64,000 bases of DNA from Candidatus Lumbricidiphila eiseniae (GCA_002529645.1 NAEP01000056.1:49834-113833); one strand, 5' to 3'; counted from the first letter of the stretch, positions 1 through 8,551 are shown. The notes: generated by a model not told the origin, from the letters alone. A program made the numbers and translations.

Positions 1-80
1 TTCCCTCCCCGCGCGGGAGCAGTGTCTGCGCTGCACCTGCTGCCCTCGGACGTTCTGCGGTTCCCTCCCCGCGGGGGTGG
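1..80. repeat. 60-bp period direct repeat inside rimI (runs off the window)
   Basis: The bases at 1-14 and 61-74 (ttccctccccgcg) match with a 60-bp period, so a second or further copy probably continues beyond the left edge. The unit length is a multiple of three, so rimI stays in frame and gains about 20 residues per copy. Confidence 0.5.
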
Positions 81-247
81 GGTATCTCCGCGTCCTGGTC
101 AACAGCAACAAGGTAGTACCCGTGCTCGTCGGTCAGTTCCGCCCGCATGAGAGACTCCGGCCACGAATCGACGCTAAAGACCGCTCGCTCCAACTCCATC
201 ACGCGATCAAGATCGGCCTCGGTGGCACGACGGGTGAGCGCGCTCAC
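1..247 (-). CDS. rimI: Ribosomal protein S18 alanine N-acetyltransferase RimI, partial (3' end outside the window)
   Basis: This is the N-terminal part of a GNAT-fold acetyltransferase that acetylates the N-terminal alanine of ribosomal protein S18. It was read directly on the minus strand. A GTG start overlaps the tsaB stop by four bases (GTGA). The opening TRRATEADLDRVMELE and the following FSVDSWPESLM are typical of RimI, and the position after tsaB is the usual one. From about residue 56 the expected GYAGL-type strand is missing. It is replaced by Pro/Gly/Ala/Arg-rich sequence containing PRGEG twice, because a 60-bp unit begins to repeat at positions 1 and 61. The frame stays open to the edge. 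Whether the protein is functional cannot be judged from this fragment. Confidence 0.8.
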   Translation of the reverse strand, partial: MSALTRRATEADLDRVMELERAVFSVDSWPESLMRAELTDEHGYYLVAVDQDAEIPHPRGEGTAERPRAAGAAQTLLPRGEG

Positions 248-861
248 GCTCTCACCCGAGCGGCGGGTGGGAGCGTGACATCCGGTGACCGCAGATACAC
301 CGCGGTATCCTCAATGAGCGGCAGCCGATTCGCGGCCACGGCGAGCGCGGCGAGCGCACCGACATCACCAGCACTCACCCGTGTGGCGCTCACTCGACTA
401 CCGGGCCCCTCAGGCACACCCGTGACCGGCCACAGTTCTGGCCCATCCGTTCGCACAGGAAGACCGTCGCGATCGCAACCCCGATAGCTCGACACCGCCG
501 ATTCTCGGCGACGGGCGTCGGTGACGATCTGCACCGGGCTCTCGCCCCCGAGTCGATACCACTCGCGAGCGATTGCGTCGTGCGAGAGCACCGGAATCAC
601 CGGGCAGCCAACGCCGAGCGCAAAGGCGCGCGCCGCTGCAATCCCGACCCGGAGTCCGGTAAACGGCCCCGGACCCATTCCCGCGGCCACAGCGGTCACT
701 CCGGATGCCCCGGCCGTAGCCGCCAGCACATCTCGGATGAGTTCCCCGATCACCTCGGCGTGCCGCATCGTGTCGTTCGTGCTCGCTTCCGCGAGCACAA
801 CAGCCTCCCGGTCAACAACGGCGACACTCGTTCCGACGGATGTGTCGATGGCCAGGAACAT
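244..861 (-). CDS. tsaB: tRNA threonylcarbamoyladenosine biosynthesis protein TsaB
   Basis: TsaB is the scaffold partner of TsaD in making t6A37 of ANN-decoding tRNAs. The 205-residue protein has the ASKHA-type opening MFLAIDTSVGTSVAVVD and the family signature AAGMGPGPFTGLRVG near residues 58-72. Its length is near the family norm, slightly short. It is followed by rimI with a 4-base overlap. Its usual upstream neighbour tsaE (2015-2539, same strand) is separated from it by about 1.15 kb that holds an opposite-strand lipoprotein gene and repeats, so the tsaE-tsaB operon seems to have been split. The assignment is firm. Confidence 0.95.
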   Translation of the reverse strand: MFLAIDTSVGTSVAVVDREAVVLAEASTNDTMRHAEVIGELIRDVLAATAGASGVTAVAAGMGPGPFTGLRVGIAAARAFALGVGCPVIPVLSHDAIAREWYRLGGESPVQIVTDARRRESAVSSYRGCDRDGLPVRTDGPELWPVTGVPEGPGSRVSATRVSAGDVGALAALAVAANRLPLIEDTAVYLRSPDVTLPPAARVRA

Positions 862-1033
862 CCCATCAGCCTACGCGCCACACTATCGACGGGTGATGTT
901 GCTGCGTTCTAAACACAGACGCGGGGGTGATATCTACTCTCGGGCAACCCACAGAACACCTACACGAGTGTGCTACAGCCCAACTTTGACTATGCTGTGA
1001 CTACCGTGTCGGCTGGTTGGTGCCGATACCTGT

Positions 1034-1070
1034 TTGGTTGTTGCGACAGTTTGGTTGTTGCAACAACCAA
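1034..1070. promoter_or_regulatory. 20-bp perfect palindrome with a direct half-site copy upstream
   Basis: Positions 1051-1070 read ttggttgttgcaacaaccaa, a perfect 20-bp inverted repeat with no spacer. The left half (ttggttgttgc) also occurs as a direct copy at 1034-1044, 17 bp upstream. No T-run follows, so it looks more like an operator for a dimeric repressor than a terminator. It lies ahead of the small ORF at 1096 and the lipoprotein gene at 1212. Function is inferred. Confidence 0.5.
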
Positions 1071-1095
1071 GTAAAAGGTGACGAGGAGCAGTATT

Positions 1096-1202
1096 GTGAG
1101 ACTGAAGCACCGTGTAACCGCCGGAATGACAACTGGGCTCTTCACCTCGGCACGCTGGTTGCCGTCACACTCGCTTCTGCATCCCAAATCCGCGTGCTGT
1201 GA
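1096..1202 (+). CDS. Possible 35-codon leader or small ORF upstream of the lipoprotein
   Basis: A GTG start preceded by GAGGAG at a 7-base spacing opens a 35-codon frame ending in TGA. The stop abuts the Shine-Dalgarno (GAGGAG) of the next gene. The product is basic and has two cysteines at its end. I recognise no family. It may be a leader peptide, a relic of a truncated gene or chance. Confidence 0.25.
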
Positions 1203-1211
1203 GGAGTGGTC

Positions 1212-1871
1212 ATGAGGCACTCAGCCCGAGTGGTTGGTTTAGCTCTGGTGGTTCTGTCGTCCCTGGTGTCGCTGAGCGGCTGCGCCACACTCAGCATGTT
1301 GGCGGCCTCCCGTGGTTCGGCCGAGGGCGGACAAGGCGATTCGGCTGAAAGCGGAAAAAATGACGTTCCAACGTTCACCGGCCCGTGGGCCGAAGAGTTC
1401 TCGTACTCGTATGACGAAGCCACCACAGATTTTGAGCGGAAAGCACTGTCTGACGAGAAAATTTCTGAAGCGGAATTTGCGGAGACGGAACATCGTCTCA
1501 AAGCCTGCCTCGGCGCTCACGGAATCACTTTTTCGGGGTTCACATCGGACGAGAGCTTTGAGTTCAACTTCTCCTCAGACATGGGATCAGACAGGGCTGA
1601 CGAACTGGCGGACAAGTGCTCTGTGTCGTCCGGTCTAGACACGGTGGGCTCGCTCTTCTTCCAGGTGCGGAAGAACCCTCAAAATCTTGACTGGGCGACG
1701 ATCATGGCGGCTTGCCTCGTGAAGAAAAAGGCTGTCCCACCGGAATACAGCGCGAGCGACTACCTCCGGGACGAACAAAAAAATGATCTCCCTCCCACTC
1801 GACCCACCGGAAACACGGCGCTTGATGACTGCAGTGCTGATCCTCTGGGTCTGCTGACCCCGTCGAAGTAG
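1212..1871 (+). CDS. Putative lipoprotein of unknown function
   Basis: The 219-residue protein starts with a short basic region, a hydrophobic stretch and the lipobox LSGC at about residues 20-23, so it should be lipid-anchored on the outer face of the membrane. The mature part is acidic, rich in Ser, Asp and Glu, and has three further cysteines (near RLKACLG, DKCSV and AACLV) plus DDCSAD close to the end. I recognise no domain. ATG 1212 is preferred over the in-frame GTG at 1206 because GAGGAG (1201-1206) sits five bases before it. The gene lies opposite to, and between, tsaE and tsaB, with a palindrome upstream and repeats downstream, which suggests an accessory insertion. Confidence 0.75.
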   Translation: MRHSARVVGLALVVLSSLVSLSGCATLSMLAASRGSAEGGQGDSAESGKNDVPTFTGPWAEEFSYSYDEATTDFERKALSDEKISEAEFAETEHRLKACLGAHGITFSGFTSDESFEFNFSSDMGSDRADELADKCSVSSGLDTVGSLFFQVRKNPQNLDWATIMAACLVKKKAVPPEYSASDYLRDEQKNDLPPTRPTGNTALDDCSADPLGLLTPSK

Positions 1872-1910
1872 GGTGCCAGAGTGGGGACTGTGAGTGTGGT
1901 GGGCCCGTAG

Positions 1911-1994
1911 GTTCCTGGCGCAACGGAACTGGACCAGAGCCGACTACTCACCGAGGGCAACCCGCTGAAAAGTTCCTGGCGCAATGGAACTGGA
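1911..1994. repeat. Two copies of a 23-bp hairpin-forming direct repeat
   Basis: The sequence gttcctggcgcaaNggaactgga occurs at 1911-1933 (N = c) and 1972-1994 (N = t), 61 bp apart start to start. Each copy contains the inverted arms GTTCC and GGAAC around a 9-base loop. They lie between the converging ends of the lipoprotein gene and tsaE. They might act as weak terminators or be traces of a mobile or REP-like element. Confidence 0.6.
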
Positions 1995-2014
1995 TGCTCC
2001 TGCGCACAGCCGTG

Positions 2015-2539
2015 TTAGGAACCGTCGTCACCGGTCTCATACCCGGATCTCATCCAGCGCGGCCCGAATCCGCGCAGCGTGACGACCCGCGGTTCGTCAC
2101 CACCCGATTCCTCCGTGGCACCACTCGGGTCTTCAACACCCCCGAAAACACGGGCACCGCGCGGCCGCTCAATCGTCACCTCCAGCCATGATTCGGCTGC
2201 CCCGTCCACGAATCCCGCCCCCCACTCCACAACGACAACCGACGAGGCGATATCAATGTCGAGGTCGTCCAGCTCCGCGGCATCCCCGAGTCGATAGGCG
2301 TCTGCGTGCACGAGGGGCGGCCCACCCACGAGGCTGGGGTGACTGCGCGCAAGCACGAATGTTGGGCTCTGGATCGGGCCGCGCACACCCACACCATCCC
2401 CGATACCGCGGGTGAGTGTCGTCTTGCCCGCTCCGAGCGGACCGGTCAGCACAATAAGGTCTCCCGCCCGCAACTGTGCCCCGAGTCTGCGGCCCAGTCC
2501 CACCATCGCGGCGGAGTCAGGGACATCCACCCGAATCAT
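2015..2539 (-). CDS. tsaE: tRNA threonylcarbamoyladenosine biosynthesis ATPase TsaE
   Basis: TsaE is the P-loop ATPase that drives turnover of the TsaB-TsaD complex in t6A synthesis. The Walker A motif GPLGAGKTTLTRG lies near residues 33-45, followed by SPTFVL and the HADAYRL segment typical of the family. An acidic Walker-B-like stretch (VVVVEWGAGF) comes later. The 174-residue protein carries a C-terminal extension rich in Gly, Glu and Arg beyond the normal core of about 150 residues. ATG 2539 overlaps the alr stop (ATGA), so the gene is translationally coupled to alr. Confidence 0.95.
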   Translation of the reverse strand: MIRVDVPDSAAMVGLGRRLGAQLRAGDLIVLTGPLGAGKTTLTRGIGDGVGVRGPIQSPTFVLARSHPSLVGGPPLVHADAYRLGDAAELDDLDIDIASSVVVVEWGAGFVDGAAESWLEVTIERPRGARVFGGVEDPSGATEESGGDEPRVVTLRGFGPRWMRSGYETGDDGS

Positions 2540-3822
2540 GTCACGCCGAGAGCCCGGCGCGGTACCCGCGGCCCGATCCGGGTGACGATGTCGTAGCCGA
2601 TGGTACCCGCGGCAACGGCCCAGTCCTCCGCTGACGGCACGCCCGTGCTCGGATCTCCGAACAGCACAACCTCATCACCGGCCGCCACCGGAGCGTTGCC
2701 GACATCGACAACACACTGGTCCATCGCAATCCGACCCACAACCGGTCGGCGACCTCCCGCAAGCCAGACCTCTCCCCGGTTGGATGCCTGCCGCGGAAGT
2801 CCATCAGCGTAGCCGAATGGAATCAGCGCCACCGTGGTCTCTCGGTCAGGGCGCCAGGTGTGGTTATAAGAGACGCCAACTCCGGCAGGCAGTCGATGCA
2901 CCGCAATGACCCGACCTCGCAGTGTCATTGCCGGATGCAGGCCCAGTTCGGCGGGTGTCACCGTCGCCGCAAACGGTGACACCCCATAACCGGCAATCCC
3001 AACCCGCACCATATCGAACCACGCAGCTGGGGTCGTGAACACGGCGGATGACGCGGCAAGATGACGCAACCCGGGGTTAAGTCCCGTCGCGCGCACCAGT
3101 TCAACCGCGCGCACAAAGATCTCCCGTTGCGCGGCGTCCTCATCAGACGAGGTGTTTGCGAGATGACTCATGATGCCCTTCAACACCACCCGACCTGCGC
3201 TGTGCGCGGCGAGCACCGCCTCGCACAGCGCAGGAAGGTTGGCGAACGCAACCCCGTTCCGGCTGAGACCGGTGTCAACTTTCAGATGGATGGCGGCGAC
3301 CCGAGACAGAGCGGCTGCAGCCTCCACCACCGCACCCAACTGTGCGCGCGAGGAGACCGCCACCTCGATATTTGCGGCCAGTGCCGACACAAAGTCAGTG
3401 TCCGGGTCGTGTAACCAGGCGAGCACGGGAACAGTAACGCCAGCTTTGCGCAGCGCGAGTGCCTCTGTCACATCGGCTACGCCGAGCGCGGATGCCCCGC
3501 CCTCGAGTGCTGCCCGCGCGGCAATGATCGGATCATGGCCGTAGCCATTGGCCTTAACGACTGCCATCACCCGCGCGGGCGATACCCGGGTCACGATGCT
3601 CGCAATATTGTGGCGAATGGCGTCGGTGCTGATGAGGGCCTCACGAAAAGGCCCCGGCGTCGCACCCATCCGGGCGGGCGGGTCTACAGTTGCGGCGAGT
3701 GCGTCTGCAGCGGGCACGCCCGCAGGTGGGGCGGACAGGCGGGCGAGTGCAGCGGGCCCAGGAACAAGCACAGGTTCGGAAACAGACCCGGGCCTGTTTC
3801 CGGGCCCCACAGGATTCGTCAT
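2536..3822 (-). CDS. alr: Alanine racemase
   Basis: Alr is the PLP enzyme that makes D-alanine for peptidoglycan. VVKANGYGHD near residue 90 contains the lysine that forms the Schiff base. The fold-type III barrel continues through HLKVDTGLSRNG, and the C-terminal domain has YNHTW and GRIAMDQCVVDVG. The start was set at ATG 3822 because GGGAGG precedes it and it overlaps the acpS stop (ATGA). A frame open further upstream would run into acpS. This start gives an unusual N-terminal extension of about 58 residues rich in Pro and Ala before the conserved core. An internal ATG at 3669 has no clear ribosome-binding site. Confidence 0.95.
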   Translation of the reverse strand: MTNPVGPGNRPGSVSEPVLVPGPAALARLSAPPAGVPAADALAATVDPPARMGATPGPFREALISTDAIRHNIASIVTRVSPARVMAVVKANGYGHDPIIAARAALEGGASALGVADVTEALALRKAGVTVPVLAWLHDPDTDFVSALAANIEVAVSSRAQLGAVVEAAAALSRVAAIHLKVDTGLSRNGVAFANLPALCEAVLAAHSAGRVVLKGIMSHLANTSSDEDAAQREIFVRAVELVRATGLNPGLRHLAASSAVFTTPAAWFDMVRVGIAGYGVSPFAATVTPAELGLHPAMTLRGRVIAVHRLPAGVGVSYNHTWRPDRETTVALIPFGYADGLPRQASNRGEVWLAGGRRPVVGRIAMDQCVVDVGNAPVAAGDEVVLFGDPSTGVPSAEDWAVAAGTIGYDIVTRIGPRVPRRALGVT

Positions 3823-4187
3823 TGCCCGCCTGCCTCCCTCGATTCCAGCACGACAAACGCACTCGCAATTCCGGCGTCGTGGGTCATCGAGAGGTGAACC
3901 CGAGCGACGCGACACGACGCAACACGCGTGGCCAGCGCCCCCGTCAGTTCAAAATCCGGCTTACCCGCTGCGTCTTGCACCACACGCATATCGTGCCACG
4001 TTGCGCCGGAGAATCCACCGAGCGCTTTGATGAGTGCTTCCTTCGCGGCATACCGTGCGGCGAGCGACCTCGGCGGCAGGTCACGCTCGGCGACAGAGAA
4101 CAGACGTTCACGCAGTCGCGGCGTCCGGGCCAGTGTCCGCTCAAACCGGTCAATGTCAACGACATCGATTCCGATTCCGACAATCAT
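3819..4187 (-). CDS. acpS: Holo-[acyl-carrier-protein] synthase AcpS
   Basis: AcpS transfers 4'-phosphopantetheine from CoA to a serine of acyl carrier protein. The 122-residue protein has the expected N-terminal MIVGIGIDVVDIDRFE with the metal-binding Asp, and RYAAKEALIKALGG with the conserved Glu and Lys near residues 44-58. The late segment HLSMTHDAGIASAFVV is also typical. Length is normal. It lies 27 bp after glmS and overlaps alr by four bases, within the minus-strand run that starts at glyA. Confidence 0.96.
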   Translation of the reverse strand: MIVGIGIDVVDIDRFERTLARTPRLRERLFSVAERDLPPRSLAARYAAKEALIKALGGFSGATWHDMRVVQDAAGKPDFELTGALATRVASCRVARVHLSMTHDAGIASAFVVLESREAGGQ

Positions 4188-4214
4188 CCGGTGCTCTCTC
4201 GTGCAGACACGGGG

Positions 4215-6065
4215 TCACTCCACCGTGACGGATTTGGCAAGATTGCGCGGCTGGTCAACATCCAAGCCCTTCGCGTGCGCGAGTTCGAGGGCGAAAATCT
4301 GCAGCGGCACAACCTGCATAAAAGGCTCACACAGCGGGTCAGCGAGCGGGATCCGCAGCACCTCATCGGCATACGGCAGCACCGCGGCATCCCCCGCCTC
4401 GGCAATGGCAATAACCCGGGCACCGCGCGCGCGAATCTCCTGAATATTCGAGACCACCTTGGAATGCAAAACGGATGACCCACGCGGGCTGGGCACCACG
4501 ACAAACACCGGAAGGCCCGGCTCGATCAGCGCAATCGGACCGTGTTTGAGCTCACCCGCGGCAAAGCCCTCGGCGTGAATATAGGCGAGCTCCTTAAGCT
4601 TGAGCGCACCCTCCAAGGCGATCGGGTACCCCACGTGTCGTCCAAGAAACAGCACAGAACGAGTATCCGCCATCCAGCGCGCCAACTGCGCAACCCGCTC
4701 CGCCTCGGATGTGACCACCGCAATCTTGTCGGGAACCGCGAGCAGTTCAACTGTTAGGTGCTCTCTCTCACTCGACGAGAGCGTTCCACGCACCCGAGCC
4801 AGGTGCAATCCCAGCAGATAGAGTGCCGCTATTTGTGTGACAAAACCCTTGGTGGATGCCACGGCAACTTCCGGTCCAGCGTGCGTGTAGATCGCGGCAT
4901 CCGATTCACGCGGAATAGTCGCGCCCTGCGTGTTGCACACCGAAATCGTCGTTGCCCCCTGCGCCCGAGCGTGTTTGACCGCCATGAGGGTGTCCATCGT
5001 TTCACCGGATTGGCTGACCGACACAACGAGTGTGTCAGCATTGATCACCGGACTGCGGTACCGAAACTCGTGGCTCAGTTCCACCTCAACGGGCACCCGC
5101 ACCCAGCTCTCGAGGGCATACTTCGCGACCATGCCCGCATAGGCAGCTGTGCCGCACGCGATGATCACAATGCGGTGGATGCCCCGCAGCAGATCATCCC
5201 CCAGTGCGGTGAGCTCGGGAATCGCGACATCCCCGTCGTTCACTCGACCGAGCAGAGTGTTCGCCACCGCGACCGGTTGCTCGGAGACCTCTTTGCGCAT
5301 GAAGGAGGACCATCCACCCTTGTCTGCGGCACCGGCCTCCCAGGCCACACGGAAAGGCTCAGCCACCACCTCGCGACCGTCAAAGTCACTGACCGTGACA
5401 CTTGTTGCGGTGATATCAACGATCTGATCCTGCCCGAGAGCGATCGCCCGTTGCGTGTACTCGACGAAGGCCGCGACATCCGAACCCAGAAAGTTTTCAC
5501 CGTCACCGAGCCCCACCACCAGTGGCGAGTTGCGACGAGCACCGACAACTCGACCAGGTTCGGCCTCGTGCACGGCAAGAAAGGTGTACGCACCCTCGAA
5601 TCGGGCTACGCAGCGACGGAGCGCTTCACGCAGATCGCCCGTTTCGTGGTAGAGCCGACCAACCATGAGCGCGGCGACCTCGGTGTCGGTTTCGCTCGTG
5701 AACGTGTCACCCGCCGCGACCAGTTCAGCACGCAGCTCCGCAAAATTCTCAATAATGCCGTTGTGGATGAGTGCCAGTCGGCCCTGATCACCCAGGTGGG
5801 GATGCGCGTTTGCGTCAGTGGGGCCCCCGTGCGTCGCCCAGCGAGTATGCCCGATCCCGGTTCCGCCCACCGACAGCGGGTGCGCGGCAAGTTCCGCCTC
5901 CAAAACCCCCAGTTTCCCAGCTTTTTTGGATGTCCGGAGAACGCCGTCACCGCACATAACCGCGACCCCGGCAGAGTCATAACCGCGGTACTCCAGACGG
6001 CGAAGCCCACCCAACACGACGTCAATGCTGCTGCGGTGTCCGACATAGCCCACGATTCCACACAT
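4215..6065 (-). CDS. glmS: Glutamine--fructose-6-phosphate aminotransferase (isomerizing)
   Basis: GlmS makes glucosamine 6-phosphate from fructose 6-phosphate and glutamine, the first step towards UDP-GlcNAc. The N-terminal nucleophile is Cys2 (MCGIVGYVG). The class II glutaminase domain contains HTRWATHGG and HNGIIENF. Two SIS domains follow, the first with SVSQSGETMDTL and the second with ELKHGPIALIEPG. The C-terminus DQPRNLAKSVTVE is the usual one. At 616 residues the length is normal. It sits 58 bp after folD and 27 bp before acpS. The local NagA/NagB set could feed or drain the same amino-sugar phosphate pool. Confidence 0.97.
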   Translation of the reverse strand: MCGIVGYVGHRSSIDVVLGGLRRLEYRGYDSAGVAVMCGDGVLRTSKKAGKLGVLEAELAAHPLSVGGTGIGHTRWATHGGPTDANAHPHLGDQGRLALIHNGIIENFAELRAELVAAGDTFTSETDTEVAALMVGRLYHETGDLREALRRCVARFEGAYTFLAVHEAEPGRVVGARRNSPLVVGLGDGENFLGSDVAAFVEYTQRAIALGQDQIVDITATSVTVSDFDGREVVAEPFRVAWEAGAADKGGWSSFMRKEVSEQPVAVANTLLGRVNDGDVAIPELTALGDDLLRGIHRIVIIACGTAAYAGMVAKYALESWVRVPVEVELSHEFRYRSPVINADTLVVSVSQSGETMDTLMAVKHARAQGATTISVCNTQGATIPRESDAAIYTHAGPEVAVASTKGFVTQIAALYLLGLHLARVRGTLSSSEREHLTVELLAVPDKIAVVTSEAERVAQLARWMADTRSVLFLGRHVGYPIALEGALKLKELAYIHAEGFAAGELKHGPIALIEPGLPVFVVVPSPRGSSVLHSKVVSNIQEIRARGARVIAIAEAGDAAVLPYADEVLRIPLADPLCEPFMQVVPLQIFALELAHAKGLDVDQPRNLAKSVTVE

Positions 6066-6123
6066 GCGCTCGATCCTATCGGGGCGGCCTACCGCGTAGT
6101 CGAGGGACTTTTTGCAGCCTCGA

Positions 6124-6996
6124 TCATCGCTCCGCCACGGTCACAACATTGGCAAGGAGCATCGCCCGGGTCATCGGACCAACACCGCCCGGATTGGGCG
6201 AGAAGTATCCCGCGACATCCACCACCCGCGGGTCAACATCACCGGTCAGCCGGGGGCGACCGGTCACCGGATCATCCACCCGAGTGATACCGACATCGAG
6301 CACGGCGGCACCGGGCTTCACCCAGTCGGGTGCGATGAGGTGCGGCACCCCGACCGCGGCAACAACAATGTCTGCGTGTCGCACCTCATCCGACAGATCG
6401 GTCGTGCGGGAATGGGTGAGCGTCACGGTGGCGTCGAGTCCCTTGCGCGTCAACAACAGTCCGAGCGGACGCCCCACCGTAATGCCGCGGCCGATCACGA
6501 CAGCGCGGCGGCCCGCGAGCGGCACCTCATATCGTCGCAGAAGTTCGACAATACCCGCCGGGGTACACGGCAGTGGTGAGGCAAGATCACCCGCAACGCT
6601 GAGCACCAGCCGCCCCAAATTCGTCGGGTGCAGGCCGTCGGCGTCCTTATCGGGGTCAATGAGTTCGAGCATGTCACGTTCACAAAGGCCGGCCGGCAGT
6701 GGGAGCTGCACGATATACCCCGTCACCTCCGGTGCAGCATTGAGATCGCGAAGTGCCGCACGCACGTCGGCAGCCGACGCCGTCGAGGGCAGATCAACAC
6801 GAATCGATGCGATCCCCACCTCCGCGCAATCACGGTGTTTCCCGGCAACATACGACCGGGATCCGGGATCTTCACCCACAAGGAGAGTGCCGAGACCGGG
6901 TGTGATTCCACGCCCACGCAGCGACTCGATCCGGATCGCGAGCTCCCGTTTGACGGCGGTAGCGGTCGCGCTTCCGTCGAGTGTGAGCGCCGCCAT
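6124..6996 (-). CDS. folD: Bifunctional methylenetetrahydrofolate dehydrogenase/cyclohydrolase FolD
   Basis: FolD interconverts 5,10-methylene-THF and 10-formyl-THF using NADP. The 290-residue protein shows the signature [11 protein letters not shown] near residues 90-100 and the dinucleotide-binding [22 protein letters not shown] and the C-terminal [17 protein letters not shown] are also diagnostic. The start ATG 6996 (MAALTLDG) follows the glyA stop by four bases. The frame is open upstream only because it overlaps glyA. Coupling with glyA joins serine-derived one-carbon production to 10-formyl-THF for the purine genes in this window. Confidence 0.96.
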   Translation of the reverse strand: MAALTLDGSATATAVKRELAIRIESLRGRGITPGLGTLLVGEDPGSRSYVAGKHRDCAEVGIASIRVDLPSTASAADVRAALRDLNAAPEVTGYIVQLPLPAGLCERDMLELIDPDKDADGLHPTNLGRLVLSVAGDLASPLPCTPAGIVELLRRYEVPLAGRRAVVIGRGITVGRPLGLLLTRKGLDATVTLTHSRTTDLSDEVRHADIVVAAVGVPHLIAPDWVKPGAAVLDVGITRVDDPVTGRPRLTGDVDPRVVDVAGYFSPNPGGVGPMTRAMLLANVVTVAER

Positions 6997-7000
6997 GGGG

Positions 7001-8272
7001 TTACTGCGCCAGGCCCGGGTAGAGCGGAAACGCCGCAGTGAGAGCTTCCACTCGGGCGCGCAGCGCCGGGACATCCGCCCCCTGCAGTGCGTGTGCAACG
7101 ATGTCGGCAACCTCCGCGAATTCTGTATCACCGAAGCCGCGGGTTGCCAGCGCGGGCGCACCGATGCGCAGGCCGGATGTCACCATCGGCGGGCGCGGAT
7201 CACCTGGCACCGCATTTCGGTTCACCGTGATGCGAACATCGTGCAGGATGTTCTCAGCCTGCTGGCCGTCAAGCTTCGAGGCGCGCAGGTCGGCCAACAC
7301 AAGGTGCACATCGGTACCCCCGGTGAGCACGTCGATGCCCGCTGCCTTCGAGTCGGGATCGGTCAGACGCTGGGCAATAATCTGGGCCCCTCGAATGGTA
7401 CGTTCCTGCCGATCCCGAAACTCGGCGGTCGCCGCAATCTTGAACGCAGTGGCCTTCGCGGCGATGACGTGCATGAGCGGTCCGCCCTGTTGGCCGGGGA
7501 ACACGTTGGAGTTGAGCGCCTTTGCCAGGCTCGTGTCGCGCGCAACAATAAACCCCGAGCGCGGACCGCCAATGGTCTTGTGCACGGTCGAGGAGACAAC
7601 ATCCGCGTACGGAACCGGCGAGGGGTGCACCCCGGCAGCAACAAGTCCGGCAAAGTGGGCCATATCGACCCAGAGCTTCGCTCCCACCTCGTCGGCAATC
7701 GCACGAAATGCCGCAAAGTCAAGGTGACGCGGGTATGCCGACCACCCGGCGATGATGACCTGTGGTCGGTGTTCGAGTGCTTTGTCGCGAACGACATTCA
7801 TGTCGATCAGGAAGGTTTTCGGGTCAACACCGTACGAGACAGCGCTGTAGAGCTTGCCCGAAAAATTGAGCTTCATACCGTGGGTCAAGTGGCCGCCGTG
7901 CGCAAGTTCGAGTCCGAGAATGGTGTCGCCCGGCTGCGCGATTGCCGACAGCACGGCCGCGTTGGCGGTTGCTCCCGAGTGGGGTTGCACGTTTGCGTAG
8001 GCTGCCCCGAACAGCGACCTGGCCCGCTCGATGGCGAGCGACTCCGCGACATCCACAAACTCGCAGCCGCCGTAGTAGCGGCGGCCCGGATACCCCTCCG
8101 CGTACTTGTTGGTGAGCACCGAACCCTGCGACTGCAGAACCGACACGGGAACAAGATTCTCGGACGCGATCATCTCAAGATAGTCGCGCTGACGACCAAG
8201 TTCGTCATCGAGAACAGCGGCAATCTCGGGGTCAACCTCGGCTAGCTGCTGGTTGAAGTAGGACTCGGCCAT
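7001..8272 (-). CDS. glyA: Serine hydroxymethyltransferase
   Basis: GlyA is the PLP enzyme converting serine and THF to glycine and 5,10-methylene-[12 protein letters not shown] near residue 32 and the PLP-lysine region [16 protein letters not shown] are clearly seen. The 423-residue length matches the family. The start is ATG 8272 (MAESYFNQQ), preceded by AAGGAG on the minus strand. The longer open frame runs through the leader and is not coding. Gene order glyA-folD with a 4-base gap suggests one transcript, possibly controlled by the structured leader upstream. Confidence 0.97.
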   Translation of the reverse strand: MAESYFNQQLAEVDPEIAAVLDDELGRQRDYLEMIASENLVPVSVLQSQGSVLTNKYAEGYPGRRYYGGCEFVDVAESLAIERARSLFGAAYANVQPHSGATANAAVLSAIAQPGDTILGLELAHGGHLTHGMKLNFSGKLYSAVSYGVDPKTFLIDMNVVRDKALEHRPQVIIAGWSAYPRHLDFAAFRAIADEVGAKLWVDMAHFAGLVAAGVHPSPVPYADVVSSTVHKTIGGPRSGFIVARDTSLAKALNSNVFPGQQGGPLMHVIAAKATAFKIAATAEFRDRQERTIRGAQIIAQRLTDPDSKAAGIDVLTGGTDVHLVLADLRASKLDGQQAENILHDVRITVNRNAVPGDPRPPMVTSGLRIGAPALATRGFGDTEFAEVADIVAHALQGADVPALRARVEALTAAFPLYPGLAQ

Positions 8273-8334
8273 GTGGCTCCTTCGGCAAACGGGCTGGTAG
8301 AGCAGCGAAACACTGTGGATGTCGCGGCATCCGT

Positions 8335-8420
8335 GCACTGGCCCGGGCGCGCGGTCATCCCAGCTCCCGGCGTCGCCTCCAGTGGTAACCACCTCAACGC
8401 CGGTTGCGACGGACCCAAGC
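8335..8420 (-). promoter_or_regulatory. Structured leader of glyA-folD; weak candidate ZTP (pfl) riboswitch
   Basis: On the minus strand the leader contains ACCGGCG, then GGTGG/ACCAC, then TGGAGGCGACGCCGGG. The arms CCGGCGT and ACGCCGG pair around an inner hairpin of GTGG and CCAC, and CGCCCGGGCC follows. This layout resembles the ZTP riboswitch (ACUGGCG, GUGGA/CCAC, GGGAGC, CGCCUGGGC), which is known to control glyA and folD in other bacteria. Several consensus bases differ (C for U in two motifs), so the call is tentative. A covariance-model scan would decide. Confidence 0.4.
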
Positions 8421-8522
8421 TTAGCAAGCGGTTCCTGTCGGCCGAATTCTGTGGGAAACCCGAGAAAACATGGGAGTTGCCCAAAATTACCTGGGAGATA
8501 CCTGAGAATAGTTGAGGGCTTG

Positions 8523-8551
8523 TTGACAGCGGTCGTGTACCTACTTAGCAT
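8523..8551 (+). promoter_or_regulatory. Sigma-70-like promoter for the sugar ABC operon
   Basis: TTGACA at 8523-8528 is followed after 17 bases by TAGCAT at 8546-8551. It lies about 90 bp before the start of the solute-binding protein gene. An AT-rich short inverted motif TCCA-N5-TGGA (about 8558-8570) sits just downstream and could be an operator, possibly for the ROK regulator at 17374. Confidence 0.5.

Noticed and set aside
4758..6287. 509-codon plus-strand ORF over glmS
   Set aside because: Antisense shadow of glmS, which has full family motifs on the minus strand.
6149..8245. 698-codon plus-strand ORF over folD and glyA
   Set aside because: Antisense shadow. Both genes are unambiguous on the minus strand.
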